Made by a program: the position numbers and the translations under genes. Source: Sphingomonas aquatilis (lineage in GTDB: Bacteria > Pseudomonadota > Alphaproteobacteria > Sphingomonadales > Sphingomonadaceae). From it: a stretch of 64,000 bases of DNA. How positions within the stretch are numbered: the first letter of the stretch is position 1; every line of letters begins with the position of its first letter. The notes under the pieces were generated by a model. The model was not told the origin of the DNA and made no database searches. It saw nothing but the letters and a program-made list of their open reading frames with translations. This document shows, piece by piece, positions 7,269 to 15,805 of the stretch. The stretch lies in contig NZ_JACIDB010000001.1 in assembly GCF_014196115.1 (NCBI RefSeq), forward strand, positions 620,001 through 684,000, in the 5' to 3' direction.

Positions 7269-7559
7269 TCACTCGCCCGGCGCGCGTGCCTTGATCGCGA
7301 GGGCATGGATGCGCGTCGACAACAGATCGGCGAGCGCTTTGTTCACGCGGCGCTGGCGTGCGACGCGCGTTTCGCCGGCGAAGAGCGGGCTTTCGACGGA
7401 CACACTGAAATGCGACTCCCCGGTGCCGTCGTCGCCCATATGGCCGGCATGATGATGGCTGTCGTTGACGACCTCAAGATGGGTCGGTTGCAGCGCGTCG
7501 CGCAGGCGCTCCGCGATGATGTCGGCGAGGGGACGGGCGGCGGTGGCGGTGTCGGTCAT
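7269..7559 (-). CDS. BolA family protein
   Basis: 96 residues matching BolA: ERLRDALQPTHLEVVNDSHHHAGH, then GESHFSVSVESPLFAGETRVARQRRVNKALADLL and IHALAIKA. BolA proteins work with monothiol glutaredoxins in [2Fe-2S] cluster handling and iron sensing; the conserved His in the SHHHAGH region and the late His in IHAL are the usual ligands. The gene lies 13 bp upstream of the GST gene on the same strand, so they are likely cotranscribed, and it diverges from the J-domain gene with a 41-bp gap. Confidence 0.93.
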   Translation of the reverse strand: MTDTATAARPLADIIAERLRDALQPTHLEVVNDSHHHAGHMGDDGTGESHFSVSVESPLFAGETRVARQRRVNKALADLLSTRIHALAIKARAPGE

Positions 7560-7600
7560 CGCGCCTATATAGCCACACTTGCGCAGATTAGGGAGCGTTC

Positions 7601-8212
7601 GTGGCGCGCGGAAGTGACAGGAAAGACCGGCCGCACACGCGGTTTCATGGCCGGGTGGAAGCGAATGGCCGGATGTGCGCCGAGCCGGGCTGCGAGGAGC
7701 CGGGCGAATTCCGCGCGCCGCCGCTGGAAGGCGCGAGCGATGGCGGCGGCGGGCCGGGCGCGTTCCGCTGGATGTGCCTGGAGCATGTCCGCGCGTTCAA
7801 CAGCCGGTACAATTACTTCGACGGGATGACCGCGGACGAGATCCATCGCGCGCAGCGGCCGCTGGCGGGCTGGGAAAGCGAAACGCGGGCGTTCGCGCGC
7901 GCGGGCACAGGCGATCAGGGGCCGCGCTGGGCCGATTTCCGCGATCCGCTCGATGCGATCGGCGCACGCTATCGCCGCGAGGTCGCGCCCGAGCGCCGCG
8001 ACGGCAAGCCGCTGTCGGGTCAGGACCGGGCGAGCCTGAAGGTGCTGGGGCTGGCCCCGGACGCGGATCGGACCGCGCTGCGCAAGCGCTATTCGGAACT
8101 CGTCCGCACCTATCACCCCGATCGCAACGGCGGCGATCGCAGCCACGAGGCGATGCTGCAAAAGGTGATCGCGGCCTATCAGCAGCTGCGGCAGGCCCCC
8201 GCCTTCCTGTGA
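7601..8212 (+). CDS. J-domain (DnaJ-like) protein with C-terminal J domain
   Basis: 203 residues from a GTG with GGGAG directly upstream. The C-terminal 65 residues form a J domain: LGLAPDADRTALRKRYSELVRTYHPDRNGGD, with the HPD signature needed to stimulate DnaK. The N-terminal part has a cysteine pattern RMCAEPGCEEPGEFRAP ... MCLEHVRAFN, which may bind a metal, followed by a helical linker. This layout (zinc-like patch, then terminal J domain) is common in alphaproteobacterial J-domain proteins of unknown client. It diverges from bolA. Confidence 0.9.
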   Translation: MARGSDRKDRPHTRFHGRVEANGRMCAEPGCEEPGEFRAPPLEGASDGGGGPGAFRWMCLEHVRAFNSRYNYFDGMTADEIHRAQRPLAGWESETRAFARAGTGDQGPRWADFRDPLDAIGARYRREVAPERRDGKPLSGQDRASLKVLGLAPDADRTALRKRYSELVRTYHPDRNGGDRSHEAMLQKVIAAYQQLRQAPAFL

Positions 8213-8307
8213 CCCCCGACGCGGCTGGCCTATAAATCCATTTCGCTGGAAAGCCCGAAGCGGACCAGTTTGGATTTTTGTTTACTTTTGTCCGGTAGGA
8301 TGGCCGC

Positions 8308-8922
8308 ATGAGGCCTCCGACCATCCCACGCGCCCGTGCCCGGCGCCCGGCGCATCGCGCGCCCGCGGCGCATCGCGGCGCCGCGCGCCTGTTGCGCGAT
8401 GCGCGGGGTGCGACGATCGTCGAATTCGCGATCGTCGCGGTGCCGTTCGTCGCGCTGATGCTGGCGGTGGCCGTGACGAGCCTGGCCTATTTCGTCCAGG
8501 AAACGCTGGAAACCGCGGTCGAGCGCGCCGCACGCGGGATCGTGACCGGCCGGACGCAGGCCGCCGACGATAAAGGCACCATGTCCGGCATGACGCGGGC
8601 GCAACTGGCCGAACGGTTCCGCCAGGCAGGCTGCGCATCGCTGCCGGCCTTCCTGCCGTGTTCGCGCCTGTACGTGGAGGTGAAGAGCGCGGTCGACTGG
8701 ACGCTGCTCGACAATTCGCCGCCGGCGATCACCATGGGCCCCGACGGCCGCATCGCCAACGTCTTCGCCTACGACCTGGGGAACCAGGGATCGATCGTCG
8801 CCGTCCGTTTCATGTACGTGTGGCCGATCCAGACGTCGCCGCTGTTCGATTTCAGCAATATCGGCAAGGGTCGGCGGCTGCTGATGGCGACGTCGGTCGC
8901 CAAGTCGGAGACCTATCAATGA
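8308..8922 (+). CDS. TadE-like pseudopilin/pilus assembly protein
   Basis: 204 residues. After a basic N-terminal 30 residues comes RGATIVEFAIVAVPFVALMLAVAVTSLAYFV, the TadE pattern: Gly, then Glu at +5 in a long hydrophobic helix, as in Flp-type minor pseudopilins. The rest is predicted extracellular, with two cysteines (GCASLPAFLPC) that could form a disulfide. It starts a three-gene run with another TadE-like protein and a TadG-like VWA protein, overlapping the next gene by four bases. Tad secretion ATPase, secretin and prepilin peptidase are not in the window. Confidence 0.88.
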   Translation: MRPPTIPRARARRPAHRAPAAHRGAARLLRDARGATIVEFAIVAVPFVALMLAVAVTSLAYFVQETLETAVERAARGIVTGRTQAADDKGTMSGMTRAQLAERFRQAGCASLPAFLPCSRLYVEVKSAVDWTLLDNSPPAITMGPDGRIANVFAYDLGNQGSIVAVRFMYVWPIQTSPLFDFSNIGKGRRLLMATSVAKSETYQ

Positions 8923-9479
8923 CCGGGCGCCGCATCCGATGGCCGCGCCCCTTCGGCGCATTGCGGCGCGATCGACGCGGGCTGGCGCTGATCGAATTCG
9001 CGATGATCCTGCCGATCCTGCTGATCCTGTACCTGGGCAGCGTCCAGTTGCAGGACGGCATTTCGTGCAATCGCAAGGTGACGATCGCGACACGGGGCGT
9101 CGCCGACCTGATCGCCCAGAACGCGACCGGCTCGACCACGCAGCGCGAGATCGACAACAGCTTGGCCGCCGCGACGCAGGTGATGGCGCCTTATCCCGCC
9201 GCCCGCGCGACGATCCGGCTGACGCATGTCACGATCGACAACAATTACCAGGCGCGCGTCGACTGGAGCCGGGCCCTGAACGGCATTCCCGACGTGAAGG
9301 GCACCGTGGCGACGATCCCCACCCAGATGCGGGTGCGCGGCGTGTCGTTCCTGATCGCCCGCGTGACCTATGCCTATCAGCCGCCGACCAATTTCGGCTT
9401 CATCGGGCCGATCAAGCTGGGCGATTCGCTGATCATGCTGCCGCGCAATTCCTCTGCCGTCACCTGTGTGGATTGTTGA
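8919..9479 (+). CDS. Second TadE-like pilus assembly protein
   Basis: 186 residues. RRGLALIEFAMILPILLILYLGSVQLQDGIS is again the TadE/TadG N-terminal helix with the Gly-x-x-x-x-Glu step. The start ATG lies in the stop of the first TadE gene (ATGA), so the pair is coupled. The soluble part (about 45-186) is predicted beta-rich and periplasmic/extracellular and ends in two close cysteines (VTCVDC). The product is probably an inner-membrane-anchored minor pilin. Confidence 0.87.
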   Translation: MTGRRIRWPRPFGALRRDRRGLALIEFAMILPILLILYLGSVQLQDGISCNRKVTIATRGVADLIAQNATGSTTQREIDNSLAAATQVMAPYPAARATIRLTHVTIDNNYQARVDWSRALNGIPDVKGTVATIPTQMRVRGVSFLIARVTYAYQPPTNFGFIGPIKLGDSLIMLPRNSSAVTCVDC

Positions 9480-9483
9480 TCCC

Positions 9484-10803
9484 ATGACCTTTTCCCTGCT
9501 CTCCCGCCTGCGTGACGTCCGCCGCGACCGCCGCGGCAACGTGCTGAGAATGTTCGGCTTTGCCGTGATGCCGATGACCTTCGCGGTCGGCATGGGCATC
9601 GATTACGCGCGCGCGATGAAGTCGCAGACCAAGCTGAACGGCGTCGCGGATGCGGCGGCGCTGGTGGCGGTCAGCAAGATAGCCATGCCGCTGGACGACA
9701 AGACCGCCGCCGATCAGGCGCGGCAGATGTTCCTGATCCAGGCGCAGTCGGTGCTCGGGCCCGGCGCGGTGCAGCTGACCAACGTGACCGCGACCGCGGT
9801 GAAGGACAGCACCGGTCGGCGCACCGCGTCGGTCACCTATACCGCGACGTCGGGGAACGTCTTTGCGCGCGTGCTGGGCCTCCGGGTGCTCAACATCAGT
9901 GGCGCGTCGTCGACGACAAACGCCATCGCGCCGAACATGAATTTCTACATGCTGCTCGACGTGTCGGGATCGATGGCGCTGCCGACGACGAGCGCAGGCC
10001 TGTTGAAGATCGCCCAGAGCAACAGCAAGGGCTGCAAGTTCGCCTGCCATTCGGTCAACGACCTGACCGGCACCGACGCCAACGGCAATCAGACGAGCCT
10101 GTACAACGTCGCCCGATCCTACAATCTGACGTTGCGGGTCGATGAAGAGGCGACCGCCGTGCGCAGCCTGATCAGCACGGCGACGACGACCGCCAGTCGC
10201 AACGGCGCGGCCTATCAGTTCGCGATGGCGGGGTTCCGGGGGAAGGGCGGCTTTTCGACGCTCCAGAGCCTGACCGGCACCGTCCAGAAGATCATCGATG
10301 CGACCGGCCTGATCGGGCCATCGAAATTCTACAGCAACGGCTGTCCGACCTCCGCGTGCAAAAGCACCGAAGTCGGCTTCAACGACCAGGACAGCGGCAC
10401 CAGCGATGCCATGGACAACATCAATGCGATGATGACCGATCCGGGATCGGGGCTGAACGGCGAGGCGCCCAAGGCGGTGATGTTCATGATCACCGACGGC
10501 ATGCGCGACGAAGCGCGTCCCGGCGGCAAGCCCGAAATCGCGATCGACACCGCCAAATGCGACGCGATCAAGGCGCGCGGCATCCGCATCGCGGTGCTCT
10601 ACACCGAATATCTGCGCGAATCGCTCGACAACGACAATTGGTCGCAGGTCAACGTCGCACCCAATCTGTATAAGGTCGAACCCGCGCTGCAGGCCTGCGC
10701 CTCGACCGGCCTGTACACCAAGGTGACGACCGATGGGGACATCGCGGCCGCCTTGTCGGCCTTGTTCCAGAATGCGGTGGCGACGGCGCGGATCACGCAA
10801 TGA
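9484..10803 (+). CDS. TadG-like protein with von Willebrand A domain
   Basis: 439 residues. A TadG-type N-terminal helix (GNVLRMFGFAVMPMTFAVGMGIDYARAM) is followed by a short conserved domain and a VWA domain starting near residue 152 with the metal-dependent MIDAS motif DVSGSM (Asp159). Fits the putative Flp-pilus assembly TadG group, which in sphingomonads carries a VWA domain. The ATG at 9484 is five bases after the previous stop. Cysteines at several positions suggest disulfides in the periplasm. It completes the tadE-tadE-tadG cluster. Confidence 0.88.
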   Translation: MTFSLLSRLRDVRRDRRGNVLRMFGFAVMPMTFAVGMGIDYARAMKSQTKLNGVADAAALVAVSKIAMPLDDKTAADQARQMFLIQAQSVLGPGAVQLTNVTATAVKDSTGRRTASVTYTATSGNVFARVLGLRVLNISGASSTTNAIAPNMNFYMLLDVSGSMALPTTSAGLLKIAQSNSKGCKFACHSVNDLTGTDANGNQTSLYNVARSYNLTLRVDEEATAVRSLISTATTTASRNGAAYQFAMAGFRGKGGFSTLQSLTGTVQKIIDATGLIGPSKFYSNGCPTSACKSTEVGFNDQDSGTSDAMDNINAMMTDPGSGLNGEAPKAVMFMITDGMRDEARPGGKPEIAIDTAKCDAIKARGIRIAVLYTEYLRESLDNDNWSQVNVAPNLYKVEPALQACASTGLYTKVTTDGDIAAALSALFQNAVATARITQ

Positions 10804-10837
10804 GGGCGCGCGACCGCGGCGTATAACGTGTAAATAT

Positions 10838-10884
10838 ATGCGAGTAGCTCGCATTAGCGTTGACGGTGATAATAACTCGCATTA
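10838..10884 (+). promoter_or_regulatory. Fur-type operator region: perfect palindrome plus second half site
   Basis: ATGCGAGTAGCTCGCAT (10838-10854) is a perfect seven-base inverted repeat with a three-base spacer, close to alphaproteobacterial Fur boxes. The word CTCGCATTA is repeated 28 bp on, at 10876-10884. TTGACG at 10860-10865 is a candidate -35. The site lies 60-75 bp upstream of a siderophore-receptor gene, so iron repression is the likely role. Confidence 0.7.
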
Positions 10885-10914
10885 ACGGACGCCCCATAAA
10901 GGGGACCGTTTTTG

Positions 10915-13359
10915 ATGACCAAACCACCGTTTCTGGCGCTGTCGTGCATCGGCTTCCTCGCGTCCGCGCCGGCCTTTGCCGCTGATCCGGTTGCGGCGAC
11001 CGCAAAGGCCGGCGTTGCCGCCGACCCGCAGGCGCAGGATGCCCGGCGCGAGGGCGAGCGCGACGACATCATCGTCAACGGCAAGGGACAGGTGGCGCCT
11101 GCGGTGGTCGAAAGCCCCAAGGCGACGTCTGCGCTGATCGACACGCCGCAGACGATCACCGTCATCTCCGATCAGGTGCTGCGCAAGCAGAACCTCCAGA
11201 CGCTGCGCGATGCGTTGCAGACGATCCCCGGCATCACCTTCGGCGCGGGCGAGGGCGGCGGCGGTTATGGCGACAGCATCAACCTGCGCGGCTATTCGGC
11301 CAACACCGACATCACGATCGACGGCATCCGCGACAGCGCGCAATACAGCCGCACCGATCCGTTCAATCTGCAGCAGATCGAAGTCTATAATGGCGCCAAT
11401 TCGGTCTTCAACGGATCGGGCAGCGTCGGCGGCACGATCAACCTCGTCACCAAGGAACCGCGAGCCGAAGATCTGACGATCGTGCAGGGATCGGTCGGCA
11501 CCGACAATTACTGGCGGGGCACGGTGGATGCGAACCATCGCGTCGGCGACGATGTCGCGGTGCGCCTGAACGCCGTCTACCACCACAACGACGTGCCTGG
11601 CCGCGACGTCGAGAAGTACGAACGCTGGGGCGTCGCACCCGCCGTCACGATCGGGATCGGCGGGCCGACCAGCCTGACGCTCGCCTATGTCCACCAGCGC
11701 GACGACAACACGCCTTTGTACGGTGTGCCCTATTTCAACAACGCGCTGGTCGGCGGCCTGATCACCGGCGCGGATCGCAGTGACTATTACGGCTACAGCA
11801 ACCTCGATCGCCAGCAGATTACGGTGGATCGCTTCACCGCGACCTTCCGACATCAGGCGGACGCGCATGTCTCGATCCGCAACCTGACCCGCTGGCAGCG
11901 CGTCGGCCAATATAGCGTGACGAGCGCGCCGCAGGGCACCTTCTGCCTCGCCGGTACGGGCCGCCAGCCGGTGGCGACCAGCGCGACCAATCCGGTCGGC
12001 GCGGCGTGCCCGACGGGGTTGCAGCGGGGCCAATGGATCCCGTCCGGCCCGCGCGGGCTGGTACGCGACCAGGAGAACCAGCTGCTCGCCAACCAGACCG
12101 ACCTGCGGCTGGAACATGGTGAGAAAGGCGGGCTCCGTAACGTCGCCAACATCGGCATGTCCGCGATCGTCGAGGATTATCGCATCACCAGCGGATCGCT
12201 GCTGCGCAATGCGGACGGATCGGCGGTGTCGCCGCTGCCGACGCTGTCGATCAGCAATCCCGACAGCGTCTATCGCGGGCCGATCAATTATGTGACGACC
12301 GCCCAGTCGCGGTCGACCCAGACCAATGTCGCGGTCTATGCCTTCGACACGCTGGAGCTGAACCGCTTCTTCGAACTGAACGGCGGCGTGCGCTGGGAAA
12401 TGCAGCGCAGCGACTTCCGCGCGCTGCCGCTCCGGACGCTGGCGCTGGGCGTCAGCCAGCCCGCCGCCGCGTTGCAGACGCCGCAGATCAACAACGAACG
12501 GCTGTTCTCGTATCGCGTCGGCGCGGTGTTCCACCCGGTGCGCGACGTCAGCGTCTATGCCGGCTACGGCAACGCCAAGACGCCCTCGTCGCCGAGCGTG
12601 CGCGCCGGCTGCGTCAGCGTGTCGAACAATATCGTCACCAACACCTGCGGCGTCGCGCCCGAAACCGCGCGCAATTACGAGGCGGGCGTGAAGGCGGGGC
12701 TGTTCAATCGCCGGCTGGAGCTGACCGCGGCGGTGTTCCGTAACGAGCGCACCAATTATCGCGTGCCCTCGAACGACCCCGCGCTGCCGACGGTGCAGGT
12801 GCTGGGCGGCAAGAGCCGCGTCGACGGCATCGCGTTGGGCGCATCGGGCAATATCACCAAGGCGTGGACGATCTTCGCCAATTATACCTATCTCGACAGC
12901 ACGGTGTTGCAGTCGGTGTCCGATTACTGCCTCGCCAATCCCGGCAGCACGGGTACGCCCAATTGCGGCAATTCGGTCGCCAATCCCGACCCGCAGCGCG
13001 GCAGCCCATTGGTGCAGACGCCGACGCATTCGGGCAGCCTGTTCACCACGTACAAGCTGCCGTTCGGGCTCGAGCTGGGCTATGGCCTGACCTATCAGGG
13101 GTCGTTCACCACCTATGTCCCGGTGCTGACCAACGGCGTGCAGCTGCGCGCGCCCGACTATCTGATCCACCGTGCCTATCTCGCCTACAGCTTCGGCAAC
13201 GGCTGGACCGCGCAGCTCAACATCCAAAACCTGACGGACGAAAAGTATCTGACCAACGTCCGCAACAATATCAACGCGACCAGCGGCGTCGTGACCGGCG
13301 GCTGGGCGATGCCCGGCGATCGGCGCCAGACGGTGCTCAGCCTGTTCCGCAGCTTCTGA
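10915..13359 (+). CDS. TonB-dependent catecholate-siderophore-type receptor (Fiu-like)
   Basis: 814 residues. Signal peptide [22 protein letters not shown], then a TonB-box region (DDIIVNG), a plug ([22 protein letters not shown], then [37 protein letters not shown]) and a 22-stranded barrel ending in ...LSLFRSF with terminal Phe. The [11 protein letters not shown] segment is typical of siderophore receptors of the Fiu/FhuE class. With a Fur-type site upstream and a PiuC-type gene behind it, iron-siderophore import across the outer membrane is the probable job. The ATG at 10915 is preferred over a TTG one codon earlier. Confidence 0.93.
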   Translation: MTKPPFLALSCIGFLASAPAFAADPVAATAKAGVAADPQAQDARREGERDDIIVNGKGQVAPAVVESPKATSALIDTPQTITVISDQVLRKQNLQTLRDALQTIPGITFGAGEGGGGYGDSINLRGYSANTDITIDGIRDSAQYSRTDPFNLQQIEVYNGANSVFNGSGSVGGTINLVTKEPRAEDLTIVQGSVGTDNYWRGTVDANHRVGDDVAVRLNAVYHHNDVPGRDVEKYERWGVAPAVTIGIGGPTSLTLAYVHQRDDNTPLYGVPYFNNALVGGLITGADRSDYYGYSNLDRQQITVDRFTATFRHQADAHVSIRNLTRWQRVGQYSVTSAPQGTFCLAGTGRQPVATSATNPVGAACPTGLQRGQWIPSGPRGLVRDQENQLLANQTDLRLEHGEKGGLRNVANIGMSAIVEDYRITSGSLLRNADGSAVSPLPTLSISNPDSVYRGPINYVTTAQSRSTQTNVAVYAFDTLELNRFFELNGGVRWEMQRSDFRALPLRTLALGVSQPAAALQTPQINNERLFSYRVGAVFHPVRDVSVYAGYGNAKTPSSPSVRAGCVSVSNNIVTNTCGVAPETARNYEAGVKAGLFNRRLELTAAVFRNERTNYRVPSNDPALPTVQVLGGKSRVDGIALGASGNITKAWTIFANYTYLDSTVLQSVSDYCLANPGSTGTPNCGNSVANPDPQRGSPLVQTPTHSGSLFTTYKLPFGLELGYGLTYQGSFTTYVPVLTNGVQLRAPDYLIHRAYLAYSFGNGWTAQLNIQNLTDEKYLTNVRNNINATSGVVTGGWAMPGDRRQTVLSLFRSF

Positions 13360-13368
13360 TCTTTGCTA

Positions 13369-13404
13369 CTCTTCCCCGCCACATCAGCCCCCGGCGGGGA
13401 AGAG
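13369..13404 (+). other. Intercistronic hairpin between the receptor gene and piuC
   Basis: A perfect 12-bp stem CTCTTCCCCGCC / GGCGGGGAAGAG with a 12-base loop, 9 bp after the receptor stop and 19 bp before the next start. No T-run follows, so it is not a strong intrinsic terminator. It may stop 3' decay or reduce read-through to the downstream genes. Confidence 0.6.
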
Positions 13405-13423
13405 ACCTGAGGAACCACCAGTC

Positions 13424-14107
13424 ATGCTGATTGCCATCCCCGATATTCTGGATGCGGCGGGCGTGGCGCGGCTGCGGGAGATTATCGACGCGGGCGAATG
13501 GGTGGACGGCAACGTCACCTCGGGCCCGCAGGCGGCGCTCGCCAAGCGCAACCGGCAGCTCGCCGAAGGATCGGAGGCGGCGCGCGCCGGCGCGGCGTTC
13601 GTGCTCGACGCGCTGGGGCGGTCGCCGCTGTTCTTCGCCGCGGCACTGCCGCTCAAGGTGTTTCCGCCGCTGTTCAACCGCTATGAGGGCGGCGAGGATT
13701 TCGGGCTGCACGTCGACAATGCGATCCGCCTGCAACGCGGCAGCGACTTCCGCATCCGGTCCGACCTGTCGGCGACATTGTTCCTCGACGATCCCGACAG
13801 TTACGACGGCGGCGAGCTGGTGATCGAGGATCGCTTCGGCCCGCAGACGGTCAAGCTGCCCGCCGGACATCTGGTCCTCTACCCCGCCTCCAGCCTGCAT
13901 CGCGTGACGCCGGTGACGCGGGGCGTGCGCACCGCGAGCTTCCTGTGGCTGCAATCTATGGTCCGCGACGATGGCGAGCGGCGGACCCTATTCGAGCTGG
14001 ACGAGGCGATCCAGTCGGTCGCGGCCAGCAACGGTCAGGGCGATCCCGCGGTCGTCAAACTGACCGGCATCTATCACAATCTGCTGCGGCGCTGGGCCGA
14101 TGCCTGA
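13424..14107 (+). CDS. piuC: Fe(II)/2-oxoglutarate-dependent PKHD-type hydroxylase (PiuC/YbiX)
   Basis: 227 residues. The iron triad is visible: LHVDNAIR (His96, Asp98) and [12 protein letters not shown] (His159), with Arg169 for 2-oxoglutarate. Starts [21 protein letters not shown] and has the [24 protein letters not shown] core of YbiX/PiuC proteins, which sit next to siderophore receptors (fiu-ybiX in E. coli). The substrate is unknown; the association is with iron acquisition. Cytoplasmic. Its end overlaps the RHH gene by eight bases. Confidence 0.93.
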   Translation: MLIAIPDILDAAGVARLREIIDAGEWVDGNVTSGPQAALAKRNRQLAEGSEAARAGAAFVLDALGRSPLFFAAALPLKVFPPLFNRYEGGEDFGLHVDNAIRLQRGSDFRIRSDLSATLFLDDPDSYDGGELVIEDRFGPQTVKLPAGHLVLYPASSLHRVTPVTRGVRTASFLWLQSMVRDDGERRTLFELDEAIQSVAASNGQGDPAVVKLTGIYHNLLRRWADA

Positions 14108-14351
14108 CATTGCGGCCCCCGCCTGCGGCTTCGTCGGGCCGGTGAAGCGGTCGATCACGATCGCCGGTCACCAGACGTCGATCAGCCTGGAGCCCGTGTT
14201 CTGGCGTGCGCTGGAAGAGGCGGCGCAGGGCTGCAGCCTGCCATTGTCCGCGCTGGTCGCCGAAATCGACGTGCTGCGCATCGCCGCGGACGATCCGCCC
14301 AACCTTGCCAGTGCGTTGAGAAGCTGGCTGTTCGCGCGGACGTTGACCTGA
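14100..14351 (+). CDS. Ribbon-helix-helix domain protein
   Basis: 83 residues. [43 protein letters not shown] fits the RHH_4-type ribbon-helix-helix family of alphaproteobacteria: a beta-strand with basic residues, then two helices. Such proteins bind DNA or act as small regulators, often in operons with iron genes; the target is not visible. The ATG at 14100 overlaps the piuC stop by eight bases, indicating coupling. Confidence 0.85.
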   Translation: MPDIAAPACGFVGPVKRSITIAGHQTSISLEPVFWRALEEAAQGCSLPLSALVAEIDVLRIAADDPPNLASALRSWLFARTLT

Positions 14352-14398
14352 CGCCCGCCGCCATGCGACCGCCGGGGCACAGTCGGGGATATGCAACG

Positions 14399-15454
14399 AT
14401 GAACGCGGTCAAATGGCGAAAGACCTGGTTTCAGGTCCATAAATGGATCGGGCTGACGCTCGCCATCCTCATCATCCCTGTGTCGCTGTCGGGCGCGGCG
14501 CTCGTCTGGCGCGAGCCGCTGGACCGACTGATCCATGCCGAACGCTATTCCACCAGCGGCACCGCGTTGCTGGCCCCCGAAACCTATGTGGCGGCGGCGC
14601 AGCGTGTGCTGGCGCCGGACGAGCGGATCAGCGACCTCGGTCTGCCGGACGGGGACGGCCCCGTTACGGTCAGCGCCGTGGGTGCGCAGGCGCCGCGACG
14701 CGGACCGCCAGCGCGCACGACGGTCTATCTCGACCCGCCCACCGCGCGCGTGCTGGCCGTGGCGCCGCGCAGTGGTGGCGTGATGCGCTTCCTGCATGTG
14801 CTGCACGGTAGTTTGCAGGTGCCGGGGATCGGGCGGACGATCGTGGGCTGGATCGGCGTCGCGATGCTGCTGTCGAGCATGACCGGGCTGTGGCTGTGGT
14901 GGCCGAGCGTCGGCCGCTGGACGAAGGGGTTTCGCTGGCGCCGGCATCGCAACACGGACAGCAACCTGCATTACCAGATGGGCTTCTGGATCGCGCTGCC
15001 GCTGTTCGTCCTGTCGCTGACGGGCGTGTGGATCAGCTTTCCTGGCGTGTTCGGGGGGCGGGAGGGCGGCGGGCGCCCCGCCTTCGCGCCGCCGGTGGCC
15101 GAGCCGGCGCAGTCCGTGGACACGGTCGTCGCGCGTGCCGCGGGGGTGGCGAAGGGGCCGCTGCGCAGCGTCGGCTGGCCGACCGAGCGGTCGGCGGACT
15201 GGACGGTCAGCCTGGCCGATGGGCGCCGGATCAAGGTGGCGGACGACGGCGGCGTCGCGGTGGCTGCGGCGGCGCGCAAGCCGGGCGGCGCGGCGCGCTG
15301 GATGCGGCGGATTCACGATGGCGACGATATGGGGATCGTCTGGCAGGTGGTGATCTTCCTCGGCGGGCTGTTGCCGGCCGGGCTGGCAGTGACCGGCGTG
15401 ATCATGTGGTGGCGCGCCCGTGGCTGGCGCGCGAAGGTGGCGGCGCGGGGGTAG
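14399..15454 (+). CDS. PepSY-associated membrane protein (siderophore/iron reductase-like)
   Basis: 351 residues with four main membrane helices: WIGLTLAILIIPVSLSGAALVW near the N-terminus, IVGWIGVAMLLSSMTGLWLWW, MGFWIALPLFVLSLTGVWISF and the C-terminal VIFLGGLLPAGLAVTGVIMWW. Conserved PepSY_TM features are the HKWIGL histidine, FLHVLHGSL and IHDGDDMG. Members are thought to reduce siderophore-bound iron or otherwise help its release. The receptor-piuC-RHH-PepSY order supports this. The start ATG at 14399 lies 47 bp after the RHH stop; upstream in-frame codons are not supported. Confidence 0.88.
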   Translation: MNAVKWRKTWFQVHKWIGLTLAILIIPVSLSGAALVWREPLDRLIHAERYSTSGTALLAPETYVAAAQRVLAPDERISDLGLPDGDGPVTVSAVGAQAPRRGPPARTTVYLDPPTARVLAVAPRSGGVMRFLHVLHGSLQVPGIGRTIVGWIGVAMLLSSMTGLWLWWPSVGRWTKGFRWRRHRNTDSNLHYQMGFWIALPLFVLSLTGVWISFPGVFGGREGGGRPAFAPPVAEPAQSVDTVVARAAGVAKGPLRSVGWPTERSADWTVSLADGRRIKVADDGGVAVAAAARKPGGAARWMRRIHDGDDMGIVWQVVIFLGGLLPAGLAVTGVIMWWRARGWRAKVAARG

Positions 15455-15469
15455 GGGGTTTCTTCCGTC

Positions 15470-15575
15470 GTCACCCCGGACTTGGTCCGGGGTCCACTTT
15501 GCGGCTGGGGGGATGGCTGGAGGCTCTTGCCGTTCCCTCGCGGTCCGGTGGACCCCGGACCAAGTCCGGGGTGAC
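15470..15575. repeat. Inverted pair of GTCACCCCGGAC palindromic units
   Basis: GTCACCCCGGACTTGGTCCG at the left and CGGACCAAGTCCGGGGTGAC at the right are complementary arms flanking 60 bp of unique sequence. Both arms form hairpins alone. Lies right after the PepSY gene. Confidence 0.75.
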
Positions 15576-15650
15576 GGAGTGGGTGGGGCGGGTCTCATAG
15601 ACCACACTGCGTGTCGGATGCGCCCGTCGTCGGACTGAGCGAGCCTCAAG

Positions 15651-15796
15651 TCCTCCCCCGCCAGGGGGAGGGGGACCGCCCGGCTTTAGCCGGGTGGTGG
15701 AGGGGGTGGGCGGCGGTGTCCGTCCGAACAGCGCTCCACCCTTACCGCCCCCTCCGTCACCGCTTCGCGGCGCCACCTCCCCCTGGCGGGGGAGGA
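15651..15796. repeat. 146-bp element with perfect 21-bp terminal inverted repeats
   Basis: The ends (15651-15671 and 15776-15796) are exact complements built on CCTCCCCCGCCAGGGGGAGG. The interior carries a further arm pair, CCGCCCGG / CTTTAGCCGGG at left and CGCTTCGCGGCG at right. No open reading frame. It lies ten bases beyond the 3' end of the NAD-glutamate dehydrogenase gene. A degenerate relative is at 40490-40685. Reads as a MITE or BIME-like non-autonomous element. Confidence 0.7.
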
Positions 15797-15805
15797 ATTA
15801 TGGGC

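Noticed and set aside
10882..13227. 781-codon minus-strand open frame over the siderophore receptor
   Set aside because: Antisense shadow of the receptor; composition is typical of shadow frames and the plus-strand gene has a signal peptide and conserved plug.
13369..13404. Intrinsic terminator after the siderophore receptor gene
   Set aside because: No T-run on the plus strand, and the next gene is expected in the same operon. Recorded as an intercistronic hairpin instead.
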